A DNA stretch of 64,000 bases from Perilla frutescens (Eukaryota > Streptophyta > Magnoliopsida > Lamiales > Lamiaceae). Where the stretch lies: the NCBI GenBank assembly GCA_026008535.1, contig BRKX01000014.1, positions 43,840,506 through 43,904,505 on the forward strand, in the 5' to 3' direction. A model generated the notes under the pieces. The model searched no databases. It worked only from the letters and a program-made list of their open reading frames with translations, and was not told the DNA's origin. Both the position numbers and the translations under genes were made by a program. Shown here one piece after another: positions 41,691 through 52,800 of the stretch (its first letter is position 1; each line of letters opens with the position of its first letter).

Positions 41691-43040
41691 AGCATCAGTG
41701 ACAACGTTTTTCTCACCTTTCTTGTACTTGATGACGTACGGAAAAGACTCGATGAATTCTACCCAATGTGCGTGTCGCTTGTTTAGATTTTGTAGGCCTT
41801 TCAAATGCTTCAAGCTTTAATGGTCCGTGTGAATCACGAACTCCTTAGGCCATAGGTAGTGTTGCCACATCTCTAAAGCTCTCTTGAGTGCATACAGCTC
41901 CTTATCATATGTCGAGTACTTTAGGGCTGTATCATTGAGCTTTTCACTGAAAAAGACTACTGGACGTTTTTCCTGCATCAAAACAGCTCCAATAACTTTG
42001 CCCAAGGCATCACATTCTATCTCAAAAGTTTTATTAAAGTCCGATAAACAAAGAACGGGTGCATTATACAAACAAGACTTCAAAGTGTTAAACGCATGCT
42101 CTTGAACAGGACCCCATTCAAACTTGCGATCTTTCTTGCTTAACTCAGTAAGCGGCGCGGTAATACTAGAAAAATCACGTACAAAGCATTGATAAAAGCC
42201 AGCAAGGCCGTGGAAAGATCGTACCTCAGATCCCGATGTAGGAGTCGGCCATTCCACAATCGCCTTAATTTTGGAACGGTCTACTTCTATACCGCATTTA
42301 CTCATAGCAAAGCCGAGAAATACGACTTCTCTCAAACAAAAATCACACTTAGACATATTACCATATAATTTCGAACTCCTAAGTAGCTCAAACACGTGTC
42401 TAAGATGTGCAAGTGTGCTTGTGCCGATTCACTATAGATCAGAATATCATCAAAATACATGATAACAAACTTTCCTATGACTTCACGCAAAACATGATTC
42501 ATTAAACGCATAAACGTGCTCGGTGCATTGGTGAGACCAAAAGGCATAATGAGCCATTCATATAATCCATGTTTTGTCTTAAAAGCTATTTTCCATTCAT
42601 CCCTTTCTTGCATACGAACTTGAAATTACCTAGACCTCAAATCTATTTTAGAAAAGATTTTTGACCCTGATAATTCATATAGCATATCATCTAACCTAGG
42701 GATGGGAAAGCGATACTTTACCGTGATTTTGTTGATTGCTCAGCAATCCATGCACATGCGCCACTCATTGTTCTTCTTTGGAACCAAAATGACCAGTACG
42801 GCGCAAGGGCTCAGAGACTCAAGGATTTGTTTCTTCTCCAGCAACTCCTTAACTTGTTGATTGATCTCTTTAGTCTCATAGGGGCTAGTACGGTAAGCCG
42901 GTCGGTTTGAAAATACGGCTCCGGGCTGGAAATTAATTTGATGCTCGATTTCTCGAATTGGCGGCAAACCACTTGGGATCTCCTCCAGAAACACGTCGCT
43001 AAACTCATCCAATAGGGGATGCACAACACTAGGCAAACAA
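41691..43040 (-). pseudogene. Element I reverse transcriptase and RNase H (broken)
   Basis: RT pieces: IEHQINFQPGAVFSNRPAYR, SPCAVLVILVPKKNNEWRMC (near 42800), a stop at about 42738, MPFGLTNAPSTFMRLMNHVL and the catalytic YFDDILIYS (near 42450). A frame change near 42400 leads to GFAMSKCGIEVDRSKIKAIV, then RNase H (FEIECDALGKVIGAVLM; STYDKELYALKRALEMWQHY; EFVIHTDH). A stop near 41816 separates it from KHLKGLQNLNKRHAHW. Confidence 0.87.
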
Positions 43041-43813
43041 GTATCATTAGTAGCACTGCCCTTATATGTGAGTAAGACAGGTGGCAAACCTACTTTAATG
43101 GATTTCTCAACTCCTTTGACAGAAATAAATAAGCTGCGCTGGTTAGACTTCTTTGCAACTGATCCAGATGGTTTATTTTTGTCTAAGGAATCTGTTGGGG
43201 GCTGCTTTAAGGGTGAAGGGAGAATGGCAAGGGGCTGTCCGACGGTGGCAAGGGGCTGTACGACGACGGTGGTCTTGACGACAGTGGATTTGGCTGCCTG
43301 TTCTTCCCTCTCCTCTTTAAACCTCTCTTGCATATGTTGCTGGTCCTCTACAACTGCTTTTGGGGCCAATGGCTTTAATATGGAATTTCGGCTATTATTC
43401 TTCACGGTGTACATGTTCAAATGTCCATCATGGACTGCACACCTGTCAAACTGCCAAGGTTTACCCAACAACAAGTGCACCGCATCCATAGGGATGATAT
43501 CACATAAAAATGAGTCAGAAAATGTGTCAATTGAAAATTCAACACTTACCTAGTAGACCGCACGTAGCTCGCCTCTTTCTATTAGCCATTATAGTCTATA
43601 TGGCTTTGGATGCTTCTGCTTGATCAGGTTGAGTTTGTCGACTGCATGTTGACTGATGACATTTATGACAATGCCACTGTCAATAATCATGGAACATGAG
43701 TGTCCCTTGATCGTCGCATGGGTGTAGAATATGTTCTCCCGCTGATGATCGTGTTCCTCTGTTCTATTGATGCTCAAACTCCGAATTGTCACAAGGCTTG
43801 ACAATAGGTGCAT
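43041..43813 (-). pseudogene. Element I protease and linker (broken)
   Basis: Minus strand from 43813: ENIFYTHATIKGHSCSMIID with SGIVINVISQ (D-S-G present), PKPYRL, a stop near 43588, a frame change, then VHLLLGKPWQFDRCAVHDGH and the linker EDQQHMQERFKEEREEQAAK, followed by a Val/Pro-rich spacer. The order is as in E and B. Confidence 0.83.
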
Positions 43814-45267
43814 CCGGATTAACTTCTACTAGCTCTGCATCATCGATTGTTACTTCTTCATTAGTGGCATCAGCCTTGGCTTGCTCCAGCTCATCTTCAC
43901 TAGCTGATTCGAGTTCATTCTGATCAGATAAGAATAGAACTTGCCTATTTGGACATTAGGCTTGAAAGTGACCCCATTCTTGGCATTTGTGACACTAGAT
44001 GTCACGAGCACATGCAGGGGCTATATTTGGCATTGTCACTACTTGGCTTGGCTGTGTAGTGGCGACTGTGGCTGATTTGATGGCGTAGACTTGGGTCTAC
44101 GGTCTGTCTGAAGTGCAGTGCAATAAAAACATCGAGCGGGCTGATCTATAGGACCCTTAGGTCGTGTGGCTTCAGTTGGCGCTGAACTGGATGACCCTCG
44201 ACTCCAAGGCTGTCGTGCAGGAGCTGTAGTGTGTATCGATCTACACCAGCCATCTCTCAATTGTCTCTCGACTATTGATGCATAGTGCACCGTCTCCTCG
44301 ATGCTAGAGAAGTCTCTCAGTTCGACTTCACAAGCTATATCCTGGTTCATTCCTTCAATGTACCGGATTATAGTAACATCAAGTGTCTCTTCCTTTCCAA
44401 CTTGATTCAATACGGTCTTGAGTTCCTTGTGATACTCCTCAATCGACCGGGTGCCTTGCTTTATCCCATTCAGCTTTTTTTCTAGCTCTCTCTTATAGTG
44501 CACTGGTATAAACGTCATCGCATGACATCTTTCATCTCTTGCCATGAATCGATAGGCGGATATTGATCACGGTGCCATCTGGCTTGCTAATTCTCCCACC
44601 AAGTCGCAACATACCCCTTAAATTCAAGGGATGCGAGCTGCACTTTCTTCGTCTCATGAAACTCATAGCATTCGAAGATCTTATCGACCTTTCTTTCCCA
44701 ATCAAGGTACAAGTCTGGATCATGTAACCCTTCAAACTCCAGAATGGTGGTTTTGATGTTACTCACCATGTCAACATCCTCAAATCTTGGTCTCTCGATG
44801 CGGAATGCACGTCTGTAAGGTGCTCGGGGTCAATCACGGTGATTTCTCCATCTCTGTGGTATGAAATCAGCTTTATACTCACTGGCTGCATTGGACTCGT
44901 GTCCGTAGTTATCATCTCTCTCAAATGTCTGCATAACTGGCGTCCTCTATGCGTATCTTTGTGGTTGACATTGGCCAGCTGCTGCTTCTTGAGGCTCCGG
45001 TTGCCTCACTGTGTTTTCTTGGACTGCTTGGGGTGCAGTAGTTTGAGCTGTAAGTTTCCTGATCTGCTCAGTTAGCTCAGCTACTTGATTGCTGAATTCG
45101 TCCTTCAACAGTTGATTCTGGCGCCTGAAGTACTGTGCCATCGCATCAAAGTTGGACTTCAGGTCCCAAGCTATATTGGACGTGAATGATAGATCGTCCG
45201 GTGTGTTTGGTGATTTGGACTCGTCTAATGGTGGTTCGGACGACTCTCTTTTGGTACCTTTCTTCAT
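43814..45267 (-). pseudogene. Element I gag (broken)
   Basis: ATG at 45267 (MKKGTKRESSEPPLDESKSP) stands six bases after an acceptor-like TTTTGCAG. Order: a coiled-coil-like region (FRRQNQLLKDEFSNQVAELT; EQIRKLTAQT), the core (DPDLYLDWERKVDKIFECYE; GYVATWWEN), then after a stop the second core block (HYKRELEKKLNGIKQGTRSI; EEYHKELKTV), a Ser/Pro-rich part and a zinc knuckle read near 44000-43960 (CHKCQEWGHFQA then a stop). Frames change at least three times. Confidence 0.83.
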
Positions 45268-45274
45268 AGTTCCT

Positions 45275-46155
45275 GCAAAACGAGCAAACATGAAAGAAAA
45301 GAAGGAATGGACCTCACAACCTCATGATCACTCGAATTTTCTCTCTGATTTTACCGTTCGTGTATATCTCTCAATTATATAGTGCGCATGTGAATGTGGT
45401 ACGGTATTGTTGATCACTTCCTGTGCATTTCGATTAGCTCCTCTTGGTCTTCTCAAAAGCTCACACTAGTCCAACAAGAATCACGGTAAAATCAGAAAAT
45501 ATTCACCAGGCCGTTTCACCTTGAAGCTAATGGAATTTGGCCAACAAACCACTTATGTCACAGCATAGTGGTGAGTTGTTTTTGTCTTGTCGAGACATTT
45601 TCGGAATGATATTATGGTGAAAAATCAGAGTTCGGGAGCAGAAATAGTAGGGAGAAGATGAAAAACTGGGAAACCGGATGTATTAGGTGTACGGGTGTAT
45701 GGACAGGATGGTGTATGGTGCACACAGTGATGTAGGGAGTAATTTTTGATCCACTAGGGTGATATGGACGAAAATTAATGTTATGGGGAAGGATAAGGAT
45801 GGTGGAAAAAGATTATGATGAGATAAAGCTAGATAAGGAAAGAAAATATATTATTTAGGTGGTATCTATTTGGATGTGTTTCACCTAGATGGACACAACC
45901 TAATTATTCTAAGTTATCTATTAGATAAGGAAAGAGCCTAAAGTAATCCAAATGGAACTAGGAAATCGAAATAACTATGAAATTTCAATTTTTTTTTGAT
46001 CGGCGACTTTTTTTTTTTAACTTGGCCGATTGTATTTTCTTGTTTTTTTCATATAAGTTCAGATTACTCAACAAAAGAAACAAACCAAACACGAGAAATA
46101 AAAATGATGCACAATACTCGCGGTATTGAACGACGAACAACAATATGCCGACATG
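45275..46155 (-). other. 5' leader of element I
   Basis: Non-coding. On the element strand it includes A runs (plus-strand T runs at 45990-46050, spaced by GATCGGCGAC) and ends in a pyrimidine-rich GTTTTGCAG acceptor-like site at 45281-45273. Confidence 0.6.
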
Positions 46156-46167
46156 GCTCTGATACCA
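46156..46167 (-). other. Primer binding site of element I
   Basis: Minus strand TGGTATCAGAGC, an exact initiator-Met pattern, six bases from the LTR start at 46174. Confidence 0.87.
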
Positions 46168-46173
46168 CTTTTA

Positions 46174-47090
46174 TGATGTGATCTCAACACGATGAAGACC
46201 ACGACGAACAAAGTACGTAGACAACAAGAACGTAACACACGTCGGTAATGTAAAGATTCAATACCAACAAACTAGATACGAATAGAATATCAAAGTAAAT
46301 GTAGAATTAAACAATGGATGACTCGATTAATGTACTGAATTAGACTCGGCCAATTAGACACTTAAACACCTAGATTATGGCTCAACTAAATAAAACACAA
46401 TCAAATAAACACTTAGATGGGCAATTTAGGACAAATTTATTATAAGTGTTAATTAAGGCGAATTGAGCACGTATGAAGATGGAACGAATTATGGGTGTGT
46501 GTTAGGGCTGGAATGGATCGAAGGATGATGATGATGTGTACGATATGTATAGATGGAAGATGGTGAATGATGAAGATGAATAAACAAGGTAGAAGAAGAT
46601 TACTTACTCGAACCCTGTCTTGCGGTGAAGACGAAACACGATATCTCGTAAACTCCGGATTGATAGCAACTCCCCCTAGAACTCAATGGATCCAGAAAAA
46701 GCTTGAGATAGTACTTATGATTTGCTAGGTCACAAGAACGCATAGCTGTGTTGATCAACCTTTGGATCGTGAGACAAAGAGAATTAAAACTGGATTTATT
46801 CATGCAATGTCTAAGTTAAAAATAACATAATGTTCTCCTATATATACTAACATAATGGACGAAATTAAGGACACTAAATAACTAGATAAGGCCAAAAATA
46901 AAGAGTCCTAATAAAACTAGGATTGTTTCCTTAATTAAAAATCTGTTTTAAGGAAAAATCCAAAAATACCAAAATTCAGATAATAAAATCTAAACTAGAT
47001 AAAAATAAATCCCAAATAGATTTGGGTCTTCAAAGTTGACGTGTTGGGCTCCAAAGTGGGCTGATTTACACGCCATCTCCTTAAGCTTGG
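46174..47090 (-). repeat. 5' LTR of element I, truncated at the right
   Basis: Plus strand TGATGTGATCTC onwards, aligning with 39258-40170 at about 95% by eye. It stops at TTAAGCTTGGT, where element J gag takes over; the last ~200 bp, including the Pol-tail coding part, are missing. The GTAAGT on the minus strand is kept (46607-46602). Confidence 0.87.
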
Positions 47091-47768
47091 TGTATAGCTC
47101 CCGGTAGTAATAGCTTGGCACGAATCTCTTCCTCATCACCGCCTTCATCTCTTCCCATGTCTCTATCGGGTGTTCCAGATTACGCCGTCTGTTGGATATC
47201 AACTGATCCCACCATACGATGGCATAGTTTGAGAACTCTGTAGCTGCCAACTTCACCTTCTTGAGCTCGGAATAGTTGTGACAGTCGAACATCATCTCTA
47301 TCTTGTGCTCCCATTCAAGGTACAATGCTGGATCATTTTTACCTTGGAACGAAGGCACATTCATTTTGATGTTGCCGAGGTCGTCATCTTCTCGATTCTT
47401 TGCTTTTCCATGTTTCCTTCCTCCAGTAGTTGAATATCTATCCTCCTCCTCTGAATCTCCCACCTCAGTGCGTAGTAATCTGCCATTTGTCTCTCCACGT
47501 GGGGGTAGCGTCGAGCCTCTATCCGAGTTTCTCGTCCGCCTCTCCCTCCTTTACCACCACGATTCTCTTGTGGAGCTTGTTGGAATTGCTCTTGTAATGA
47601 ACTTTCCACTTTGTTGAATCTCTCATTCAACGTTGCCATCTCAGTCTTGAACAGCTTCGTTAGATGTTGTTGAATGGCCTCCATTGTATTCTTTGGATCA
47701 AATGTAGTGGGCGTCTCATCACTCGTTCTTGATGCTTTATCTTTGGTACCTGCACCTTTGTTAGACAT
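47091..47768 (-). pseudogene. Element J gag, N-terminal half
   Basis: ATG at 47768 (MSNKGAGTKDKASRTSDETP), helix KNTMEAIQQHLTKLFKTEMA, Arg/Gly-rich RGGKGGRGGRETRIEARRYP. Compared with L, a small deletion near 47470 shifts the frame; the core then reads MNVPSFQGKNDPALYLEWEH, NYSELKKVKLAATEFSNYAI and VWWDQLISNRRRN. The frame runs without a stop across the junction at 47090 into the element I LTR, making a chimeric end (KEMACKSAHFGAQ...). Confidence 0.86.
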
Positions 47769-48363
47769 GTCGATTTTTTTTTTTGATCGAATCTTTTTTT
47801 TTTTGAACGATTTTTTTTTTCGCCCCCCCTTTTTTTTTACTCAAAGAACTAAACAAGAATTAAAATTAAACAATGAAGTGAATTAAATAAAATGAACAAC
47901 AAAACAAGAATTCCCTATAAAGTCTAGCTCTCAACTCACGTGTTTACTCTCGTGTATCACACAATCGGCTCTTTTCACTCTAATAATCTCACACACTCTT
48001 GCCTTTTACCACTCGTTTTCCTCTCCAAAGAAAATTAAACTAGAACACAAACGCAACAATGAAACTTCAAAAGACCAATCACAATTCACTTAAAATATGT
48101 GCCGGAAAAATTTTCAAAAATTTGAAAATTTTCGAAAAAAATTTCGACTTCTCCCCAGGCAATATACGCATCTCCAACAACCCAAATATCACAATCAAGT
48201 GTAATGCAAACACCAAAAATTTTCCCGCCTTTTTACTTTTTTTTTTTTAAATCAGTGTCTTTTCTCTTTTTTTTTTGCTGATATCATTTTTTTTTATAAC
48301 AATAGGCAAGAAATTAAAATACAGAAATTAAAGGGATAAATTGGAACCTGATATAAAGCCGAA
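47769..48363 (-). other. 5' leader of element J
   Basis: Non-coding, 595 bases. On the element strand A runs precede the ATG (plus T runs 47776-47840) and lie near the primer site (48236-48295), as in B and L. Confidence 0.63.
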
Positions 48364-48375
48364 GCTTTGATACCA
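48364..48375 (-). other. Primer binding site of element J
   Basis: Minus strand TGGTATCAAAGC, two bases from the LTR start at 48378. Confidence 0.85.
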
Positions 48376-48377
48376 CT

Positions 48378-49234
48378 TGATGCGATCCTCACCAGCGATA
48401 CGACGACGATTGCATTATTTTCCCAGGAGTATCAGGTTACACGATCAATTGGGGATGAAAATCCAAACCCTAGCCTCACAATGAAATTGAACCACGAACT
48501 GATTGAATCCACGACCCTTGATCAATTGGAAACACGAACTCGGATTGTATGGATGACGCCACAAACGGGGATGTGAATCCGTTTGATAAGTCGTTTGAAT
48601 CTCACGTTGTGTTGTGAAACTCGGATAATTCTCTCAGAGAGAAAAAAAGTGAAAACTCACGTTTTAAAATTGATATCAAAGTTGTGTAAAAAATAAAGGT
48701 CTTACAAGCCTTATATAGTTGGTCCAAAACCTAATTAAACTAGGAAATAAAACATAAGAATCATGCAATTCCGGACACGCTCCAGATGGGCGCGACACAG
48801 GGTCAATCGCGCCCCCACTCGCGTTGTAGTTCGCACCAGTCTCATTCCATGTAGCGTCTGTGGCGTGACCCGCTTCACTCGCGCCTCAAGTCGTGCTGTA
48901 GGTCGCACCAGTCTCGTTGCCCATAGCTTCAGTGGCGCGGCCGGGTTCACTCGCGCGTCCTCTCACACTGTAGCTCGTGTCAAATGGCGCGACCGGTTGC
49001 TCGCGTCCTGGCTCATACTATAGCTCGTGCCAGTCTGTTCCGTAGCTCGAGATCACTGTCTTCCACTTGGGCTCAGGTTTTTCTCCCTCCACGGGTCGCT
49101 TATGTGACTCTTGGTTCCAGACCTCTCGCATGAATCCATTAAGGCTCTCCTTGAACCTCTTAGCTCTTGCCCGCGTTACCGGTCCTTCTGGCACCTTGAT
49201 TGGATCGGACATCTCCTCAGCTCGGGTCGTATCA
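48378..49234 (-). repeat. 5' LTR of element J (857 bp)
   Basis: Plus strand TGATGCGATCC to GGTCGTATCA. Minus-strand TATA box near 48710-48718, CpG-rich block 48770-49010 upstream of it, and a Pol-tail frame on the minus strand at 49212-49018 (SDPIKVPEGPVTRARAKRFK). Confidence 0.88.
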
Positions 49235-50010
49235 CATTCTAAACAAGAGTTGAATAATTTTAACTAAACTACCAAATTAAAGCAACAAGAATTAGCTAAG
49301 CAATGCCAATCAATAATAAACACAAATTAAATAATTATGAAATAAGCATTAGGGTGTAGATTCTCGCATTGGTTTTTCTCCTAGCTTGATTCAAGTTGAT
49401 TTCGTCAATCCTAAACATACAATAGACTCCTTCAAGGGACCTAACTTCATTTACTGTCACAGTCAATCTATTAAACCCCCATCAACTAAATTATATGAAT
49501 AAGATAACATTAGGCTTATGTAACCCAGTTCACCTAACATTGATAGAACCCTTGTCAGGCTATAGAATCTTCTCTCGGTCTCATCTAAAGCCTAGCAATG
49601 TTAAGTAGTGATCAAGTACCCAACATAAACAAGTTCAATTCAATCAACGAGAAATCAAAAATCACAAACATAGATCGAAACAAAATCGATTATCTACCCC
49701 CTAATGAACGCAATTATCCCATCATCATGCTCGAAACAACACAAGAATCATACATGTTTTTCATTTCATAAATCGAAAGATAAATAAAATATAAAGTTTT
49801 ACAATATCATTTGTCTCGATAGTTTTGGGATAACTCCCCACAAATAAGCTAAAACTAGGAAGAGAATACCAAGAAATAGAGATTCTCGAGCAAGCCTAGC
49901 TTCTACCTCGGCTTGGAGTTAGATTTTTCTTCTCGTGCCTTCTTCCTTAAGCTTGAGCTTCTTTGTTTTTCTCTCATCTCCAACGATGGTGATGGTGTTG
50001 ATGGGAAAAG
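49235..50010 (-). repeat. 3' LTR of element K, distal piece
   Basis: Reverse complement of the part of the solo LTR at about 51035-51830: shared blocks include AAGGCACGAGAAG, CTATTTCTTGGTAT, CAAGCTAGGAG and CTTGTTTAG. Bounded at the left by the J LTR and at the right by the solo LTR; AAAAG at 50006-50010 is the target duplication. Confidence 0.83.
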
Positions 50011-52003
50011 TGTTTGGTGTTTATTTATACTATTTTATGATAGGAATTTAGTATCTTTAGTATGTGTTTTTCCAGTGTTTTTATGTTGATTTTATGTCAT
50101 TTCCTTCACTTTTGCTCTTTTGGTGAGATATGCTAGAGTTGTGCAAAACTTGAGCTTTTGTGTCCAAAAGCAGGATTTTATGGCATAAAAGTGGTTAGGA
50201 GGCAAAGCTTCCAATTGAGGCTCCCAACTGAAGCTCCAGCTTGTTTATAGGTCCTGAATCTCCCGCTTTGCTGAGCTAGTCAGGGCTAATGGACCAAACT
50301 AATGACCGGGCCCAAGAAACACCCAGAATTGATGAGTTTTGGGGTCAAACTGAAGAATGAGAGCTACGGCTAAGAGCTTGAAGCTGAGCTGGAGCCACAA
50401 CTGATGGGATCAGTTGAAGTCTCCCGACTGATGAACTGAACTAATGACACTAAGAGCTTGGAGTTGTAGCTGAAGAACTGAAGCTGAGCTGGAGGACCAA
50501 CTGAAGAGAGCAGATGAAGTTTCTCAGCTGGAGAGACAACTGGAGTGCCAAACTGATGACAAAACTGAAAGCGCCAAACTGAAAAAAAAGTCGGAAGCTG
50601 GAGCTGTGGCAGCCCCGCCGGTGCGGGACCCCCGCAACTGTGGGACAGTCCTCACAGTAAAGCACACTCATGAGTGCAGACTTCTCGTGAGCACGCGGCA
50701 TCCCATCCCTGTGAGCGCGGGGCACGCCGGGCGCGTGGGACGGTCAGTTCGAGCCCACTTGATCAGTTCCAGCCGCGATCAGTTCGAGCTCCAGTCGATC
50801 AGTTTCAGCTGTGGTTTCAGCAGTTTTGATCTTTAATGCTCTCCAACCACTTGGCCAGCTATGAGAATTAAATGGACACAGTTCTAGCTAGGAGTAGGAG
50901 GAGTTGGGGGAACCATCTACCAATAACTCTACCTTTTGCTTTTCTCTCTCTTCAACCAATATATCATCCATCTTCCACTCATTCACATAGACACTTCTGG
51001 GAGGGATTCTCTGGAATCCTCTCCATACTTCACTATTCACCAACATCACCATTCCAGAGAGAGAGAAGAGGAGGAGAAGAGGCAAGAAAACTTAAGCTCA
51101 AGGAAAAAGGCACGAGAAGAGGAGCCCAACTCCAAGCCATCCGCGGAAGCTAGGCTGGCTCAAGGACTTCTATTTCTTGGTATTTCTTTCCTTAGCATTA
51201 ACTCATTTATGGGGATTGTCCCAAAACTGACGAGGCAAACAATATTGTAGGAGTTTGTATTTTATTTGTCTTTCGATTTATAAAATGAAGAACTTGTATG
51301 ATTCTTATGTTGTTTTGAGCATGAGGGGCTAATTCCATTCATTAGAGGGTAGATAATCGAGTTAGTTTCGACCCTTGCTTGTAATGGTTGGTTTCTTGTT
51401 ATTGGAATTGTACTTGGCTACTACTTAGCATTGCTAGGCTCTAGATGAGACCGAGAGGAGATTCTCTAGCCCGACTTAGGTTCCTTCAACATTACATGGA
51501 CTGTGTATATAAGCATAATTGTTAGTCTTTAGGTGGACTGGGTACATAAGCCTAATGGTTCATATGATATAGCCAATGAGGATTTAATGGATCGATGGTG
51601 ACAATAAGTGAAGTTAAGCCACTTGAAGGGGTCTATTGTACGTCCAGGATTAACATAATCAACTTGAATCAAGCTAGGAGGGAAACCAATGAGAGAATCT
51701 ACACCCTAATATTCTTTTCTTAATCTTTTCATTCTTCTTTGCTATTGTTGGTGTTGCTTAGTTAACTTTGCTTGCTTTAAACTTTTAGATTAGTAAAACC
51801 ATCCAACCCTTGTTTAGGATGTTTAGGTTTGTGTTTAAATTCATGTGCTTGTTGACAATTGTAGCGTAAAAAGATAATCACCCTGTTAAGCTTTCCTAGA
51901 GAGACACGACTCGGGTTAGTTCACCATCCTACAACTATCCCATCCTCTTGCGGGTCCGGTTAGTAGTAGTTTTTATGTGTGTAGGTAAACCGGAATCCAA
52001 ACA
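50011..52003 (+). repeat. Solo LTR of the K family, inserted in the K LTR in opposite orientation
   Basis: 1993 bp, TGTTTGGTG to CCAAACA (seven-base inverted ends), flanked by AAAAG at 50006-50010 and 52004-52008. Its first half aligns with the reverse complement of 52776-52009, and its second half with the reverse complement of 50005-49235. The host LTR is therefore the same family, read the other way. The middle (50340-50780) is rich in AGCTGGAG, AACTGA and CAGTT motifs and has a GC-rich block (50605-50735). A frame at 50872-51153 has no protein resemblance. Confidence 0.9.
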
Positions 52004-52776
52004 AAAAGTTAGAGAGAGAATGATGGAGATGGTGATTGGTGGTATTGTTGAATGTAGAAGATGAATGAGATAATGAAAGAATGGGGAGAGAATGGTGATT
52101 AATTGGTTGAGAGGAGAGAGAGCAAAAGGTGGAGTTATTGGTAGATGGTAGATTGTTCCCTCAACTCCTCCTAACTGATCCAGAACGGGTCAAACTGGTC
52201 GCCCAGCACCGGTGGGGCACTCCGTGCCAGCACGCACAGGACGTGTTCGCCATGGGTGCTGCTCTACGGTCGTGGGGGTCTCCGCGCCGGCGGGGCTGCC
52301 CAGCCCCAGCTCCAGCTCTATCTTCAGTTCGGCACTTTGTTAGTTGGGCTTCACCAGCTGGTTCCACAGTTGACTGTCTCAGCTGGGCTTCATCAGTTGG
52401 ACTGGGTTCAGTTCATCAGCCGGGGGACTTCAATTGACCCATCAGTTCTGTCTCTAGCTAAGCTCCAAGCTCTTAGCTCTGACTTGAAATCTTCAGTTTC
52501 ACCTCAAAACTGGTCAGTTTGGGGCATAACTTTGGCTCATCCATCAGTTTGGTCTACCAACTGGAGCGTCAGTTAGAAGCTTTGGTCCTATGCCACCTTT
52601 GTGCCATAAAATTCTTGCTTTTGAAGACAAAAGCTATAATTCTGCACAATTTGGCACAACTCACCATAAGAGAAAAGGTGAAGGTAATAACATAAAAATA
52701 ACACGAAAATACTAGAAACATATATGCTAAAGATACCAAATTCATACATTAAAATAGCACAAATAAACACTAAACA
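52004..52776 (-). repeat. 3' LTR of element K, proximal piece
   Basis: Minus strand starts TGTTTAGTGTTTATT at 52776, next to a run of G (plus C run at 52778-52787). Aligns with 50011 onward of the solo LTR. GC-rich block at 52190-52320 corresponds to that of the solo LTR. Confidence 0.83.
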
Positions 52777-52800
52777 ACCCCCCCCCCAAAACTTAGCCTT
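52777..52800 (-). other. Polypurine tract of element K
   Basis: The minus strand reads AAGGCTAAGTTTT followed by about ten G, directly before the LTR. Upstream on the same strand stands GCTTCAAGACAAGTAAAAG, the counterpart of the GAGGACAAGCAA stretch in element D. Confidence 0.75.

Larger units (their letters stand above)
39258..47090 (-). mobile_element. Element I: Ty3/gypsy retrotransposon, nearly full set of domains, all broken
   Basis: Minus strand, from right: truncated 5' LTR (46174-47090), primer site, leader, gag, zinc knuckle, protease, RT, RNase H, integrase, PPT, 3' LTR (39258-40371). LTR ends are TGATG...CATCA in the solo copy M; here both outer bases are mutated. It sits in the CACTA transposase after ATCAA. 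Its right side lost about 200 bp of LTR, and the flank is gag of element J, so the matching target duplication is gone. Protease, integrase and LTR tail are closest to element E among the elements here. Confidence 0.88.
47091..49234 (-). mobile_element. Element J: B-family Ty3/gypsy element, only 5' LTR and part of gag left
   Basis: 5' LTR (48378-49234), primer site, leader and gag up to YYYRELYTKL; everything beyond is gone, replaced by the cut LTR of element I. J sits in the LTR of element K: the base after its LTR begins CATTC, the expected target duplication, whose partner was lost with the left end. Confidence 0.87.

Noticed and set aside
50872..51250. Two overlapping ~100-codon plus frames in the solo LTR
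   Set aside because: They lie in an LTR, have no family resemblance, and are not kept in the K LTR copy.
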